A stretch of DNA of 5,933 nt from Devosia sp. (GTDB taxonomy: Bacteria > Pseudomonadota > Alphaproteobacteria > Rhizobiales > Devosiaceae): NCBI GenBank assembly GCA_028290225.1, contig JAQGKH010000249.1, positions 1 to 5,933 on the forward strand. Direction: 5' to 3'. Positions 4,627 to 5,933 of the stretch are shown one piece after another. The notes beneath the pieces are model-generated. The model made no database searches. It was not told the origin of the DNA and saw nothing but the letters and a program-made list of their open reading frames with translations. Numbering within the stretch: position 1 is the stretch's first letter; the number at the start of each line of letters is the position of its first letter. The translations under genes and the position numbers were made by a program.

Positions 4627-5790
4627 GTGCCGTTTGCCCGCCGTTTGCGCCTGTCCATTCTCGCCATTGTGCTGCAATGCCTGTGCCTTGGGGCGGTCGT
4701 GCAGGCCAACCCCATGCTCCTCGTGGATATGGACAATCTGGAGGTGCTGTATGCCGATGAGGCCGGGCAGCCCTGGCATCCCGCCTCGCTGACCAAGCTG
4801 ATGACCGCTTATGTCGCCTTCGAGGAAATCCAGAAGGGCACGGTAACGCTGGAAACGCGGGTGGTGCTGTCGCGCCATGCCATCAACCAGGCGCCGAGCA
4901 AGTCGGGCTTGCCGGTGGACAGCGCGCTCAGCCTCAAGGACGCGCTTTATATCATGATCGTCAAATCGGCCAACGACATCGCCATGGCGGTGGCCGAAAC
5001 GGTGGGCGGCAGCGAAGCGGGCTTTGTGGCCAAGATGAACGATGTGGCGGCGCGCATGGGGCTGAGCGCCAGCCATTTCGTCAATCCGCATGGCTTGCAT
5101 GATCCCGAGCAAACAATGTCGGCGCGGGACCTGGCGGTGTTGTCGCTTTATCTGCGGCAGAACTTCCCGCAATACGCCGATATGTTCGGGACCGAATTCG
5201 TGCGGCTGGGCAAGGCGAAGCTCGAAAGCAATAATGCGCTGCTGACCCGGTTTGCCGGCACCACCGGCATGAAAACCGGTTATGTCTGCGCTTCGGGGCT
5301 CAACATGGTGGTCACGGTGGAGCGCAATGGCCGCCGGCTGCTGGCGGTGGTGCTCGGGGGCTCCTCGGCGCGCGATCGCAACGAGCGGGCGGCGGAACTG
5401 GTGTTGCGGGGCTTGTCGGGCGCCGCCAAACCGAGCGGGCAATCCGTGCTTGCCGTGGTCAACAACCCGGCCGCAGCGCCGGTGGACATGCGATCGCGCA
5501 TCTGCGGCAAGGATGCGCCGGCTTACGTGAAGGAGCAGGAGGCCAGTTTCCCCATGGGGCTCAAGGGCAAGCCGAGCTATCTCAGCGATATCGTGCCGCC
5601 CCAATCCTATGTGGCGACCAATCTGGGGCGGGTGCGGGTGGGGATCGAACTGCCCCGGCCGCGCCCCGAGCACGCGCCGGCATTTCCCATCGCCAGCGCC
5701 GTGGTGGGGATCGAGGCCGAGCTGCGGCCTGGGATGACGGTTGCCGGAACCGGGCCGGTGCCCATGCCGCGGCCGCGACCCAATCCCTAG
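4627..5790 (+). CDS. Secreted D-alanyl-D-alanine carboxypeptidase (peptidase S11, DacF/PBP5-like)
   Basis: Trims the terminal D-Ala from peptidoglycan pentapeptides in the periplasm, limiting cross-linking; a low-molecular-weight penicillin-binding protein. 387 residues starting at GTG. A signal peptide with Arg5, Arg6 and Arg8, a hydrophobic core at 9-24 and likely cleavage after VQA (27) precedes the catalytic domain. The three active-site motifs are intact: SLTK at 54-57 (nucleophile S54, general base K57), SAN at 114-116 and KTG at 216-218. HPASLTKLMTAY and NPHGL (153-157) are also typical. After about residue 262 there is no obvious PBP5 C-terminal domain or amphipathic anchor. Instead a tail ends with two PRPRP segments (344-347 region and 381-385), a style I associate with alphaproteobacterial members. 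Mature-part cysteines C221 and C293 could form a disulfide. It diverges from the HxlR gene, and its stop overlaps that of the convergent TusA-like gene. Confidence 0.94.
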   Translation: MPFARRLRLSILAIVLQCLCLGAVVQANPMLLVDMDNLEVLYADEAGQPWHPASLTKLMTAYVAFEEIQKGTVTLETRVVLSRHAINQAPSKSGLPVDSALSLKDALYIMIVKSANDIAMAVAETVGGSEAGFVAKMNDVAARMGLSASHFVNPHGLHDPEQTMSARDLAVLSLYLRQNFPQYADMFGTEFVRLGKAKLESNNALLTRFAGTTGMKTGYVCASGLNMVVTVERNGRRLLAVVLGGSSARDRNERAAELVLRGLSGAAKPSGQSVLAVVNNPAAAPVDMRSRICGKDAPAYVKEQEASFPMGLKGKPSYLSDIVPPQSYVATNLGRVRVGIELPRPRPEHAPAFPIASAVVGIEAELRPGMTVAGTGPVPMPRPRPNP

Positions 5791-5933
5791 CGGCGAACCA
5801 GCTCGAAGCGCAGGTGATCGCCGGCGTCGGTGACAAGGCAGTCATGGCCGTGCTGGCGGCAATATAGCGGGATATCGATCCGCGCCATGGGGTCGGTGGC
5901 CAGCACCACCAGCGCGGCACCGGCCGGCAGGCT
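5787..5933 (-). CDS. TusA-family sulfurtransferase, C-terminal part, N-terminus cut by window edge
   Basis: The last 48 residues of a small protein, reading from SLPAGAALVVLATDP through IDIPLYCRQHGHDCLV to FELVRR and a TAG stop. The order LPAG, then ATDP, then DIP-x-x-C, then GH and a final strand matches the second half of the TusA/SirA/YeeD fold, small cytoplasmic proteins that relay sulfur as a persulfide, for instance in tRNA 2-thiouridine synthesis or sulfur metabolism. The catalytic CPxP cysteine lies near the N-terminus and is outside the window, so activity cannot be judged. The family length of about 75-85 residues implies that roughly 30 residues are missing. The stop overlaps the stop of the convergent carboxypeptidase gene, so no terminator space exists between them. 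This frame has no internal stop; other frames here give unrecognisable, arginine- and proline-rich translations. Confidence 0.85.
   Translation of the reverse strand, partial: SLPAGAALVVLATDPMARIDIPLYCRQHGHDCLVTDAGDHLRFELVRR

Noticed and set aside
4675..4689. Possible lipoprotein signal around the cysteines at residues 18 and 20 of the carboxypeptidase.
   Set aside because: The residues before the cysteines do not form a lipobox, and a normal signal peptidase I site (VQA) follows at residue 27.
4534..5673. Minus-strand open frame of 379 codons antisense to the carboxypeptidase gene.
   Set aside because: It is a shadow of a GC-rich coding sequence: His/Arg-rich, no recognisable domain, and the opposite strand encodes a complete enzyme with all active-site motifs.

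Overview
The window is GC-rich and has the look of an alphaproteobacterium of the order Hyphomicrobiales (Rhizobiales), possibly a Devosia-like genus. The evidence is an Omp25/RopB-type beta-barrel protein with the NWSGFYAG and AEYLYVDLG signatures typical of that order, a DacF-type carboxypeptidase with a Pro/Arg-rich tail, and high-GC codon use throughout. The order is a fairly safe inference; the genus is a guess from memory of protein style, not from any search.

Layout from left to right. Bases 1-2102 hold three minus-strand genes in tandem, read right to left: an outer-membrane beta-barrel protein (1416-2102), a DUF72/YecE-family protein (575-1396) and DsbB, the membrane oxidase that recharges the periplasmic disulfide machinery (1-489, cut by the window edge near its C-terminus). 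Only 19 nt and 85 nt separate them and no terminator is visible, so they may share a transcript. Bases 2335-3510 hold a minus-strand membrane-bound diguanylate cyclase with an intact GGEEF active site but no inhibitory RxxD site, apparently started at TTG. Bases 3737-3820 are a complete minus-strand tRNA-Leu(CAA) with encoded CCA. Bases 3989-4405 encode a minus-strand HxlR-family regulator with a single N-terminal cysteine. A perfect inverted repeat lies against its likely -10 box, and a long inverted repeat lies just past its stop codon. Divergent from it, bases 4627-5790 encode a secreted D-alanyl-D-alanine carboxypeptidase (plus strand). Its stop codon overlaps that of a convergent TusA-family sulfurtransferase fragment (5787-5933, minus, cut by the window edge).

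Most of this reads as ordinary chromosomal housekeeping and envelope content: outer-membrane protein, disulfide formation, peptidoglycan trimming, c-di-GMP signalling, a tRNA and sulfur transfer. I see no transposase, integrase, phage gene, CRISPR array or toxin-antitoxin pair, and no sign of a new multi-gene system. The points that repay a second look are regulatory or mechanistic: the HxlR operator candidate, the missing I-site of the cyclase, the stem-loop after the HxlR gene, the CTAG-sharing convergent stops, and a likely disulfide in the carboxypeptidase. No intergenic stretch exceeds 300 bases; the longest are 2103-2334 (before the OMP gene), 3511-3736 (between the cyclase and the tRNA) and 4406-4626 (divergent promoter region).
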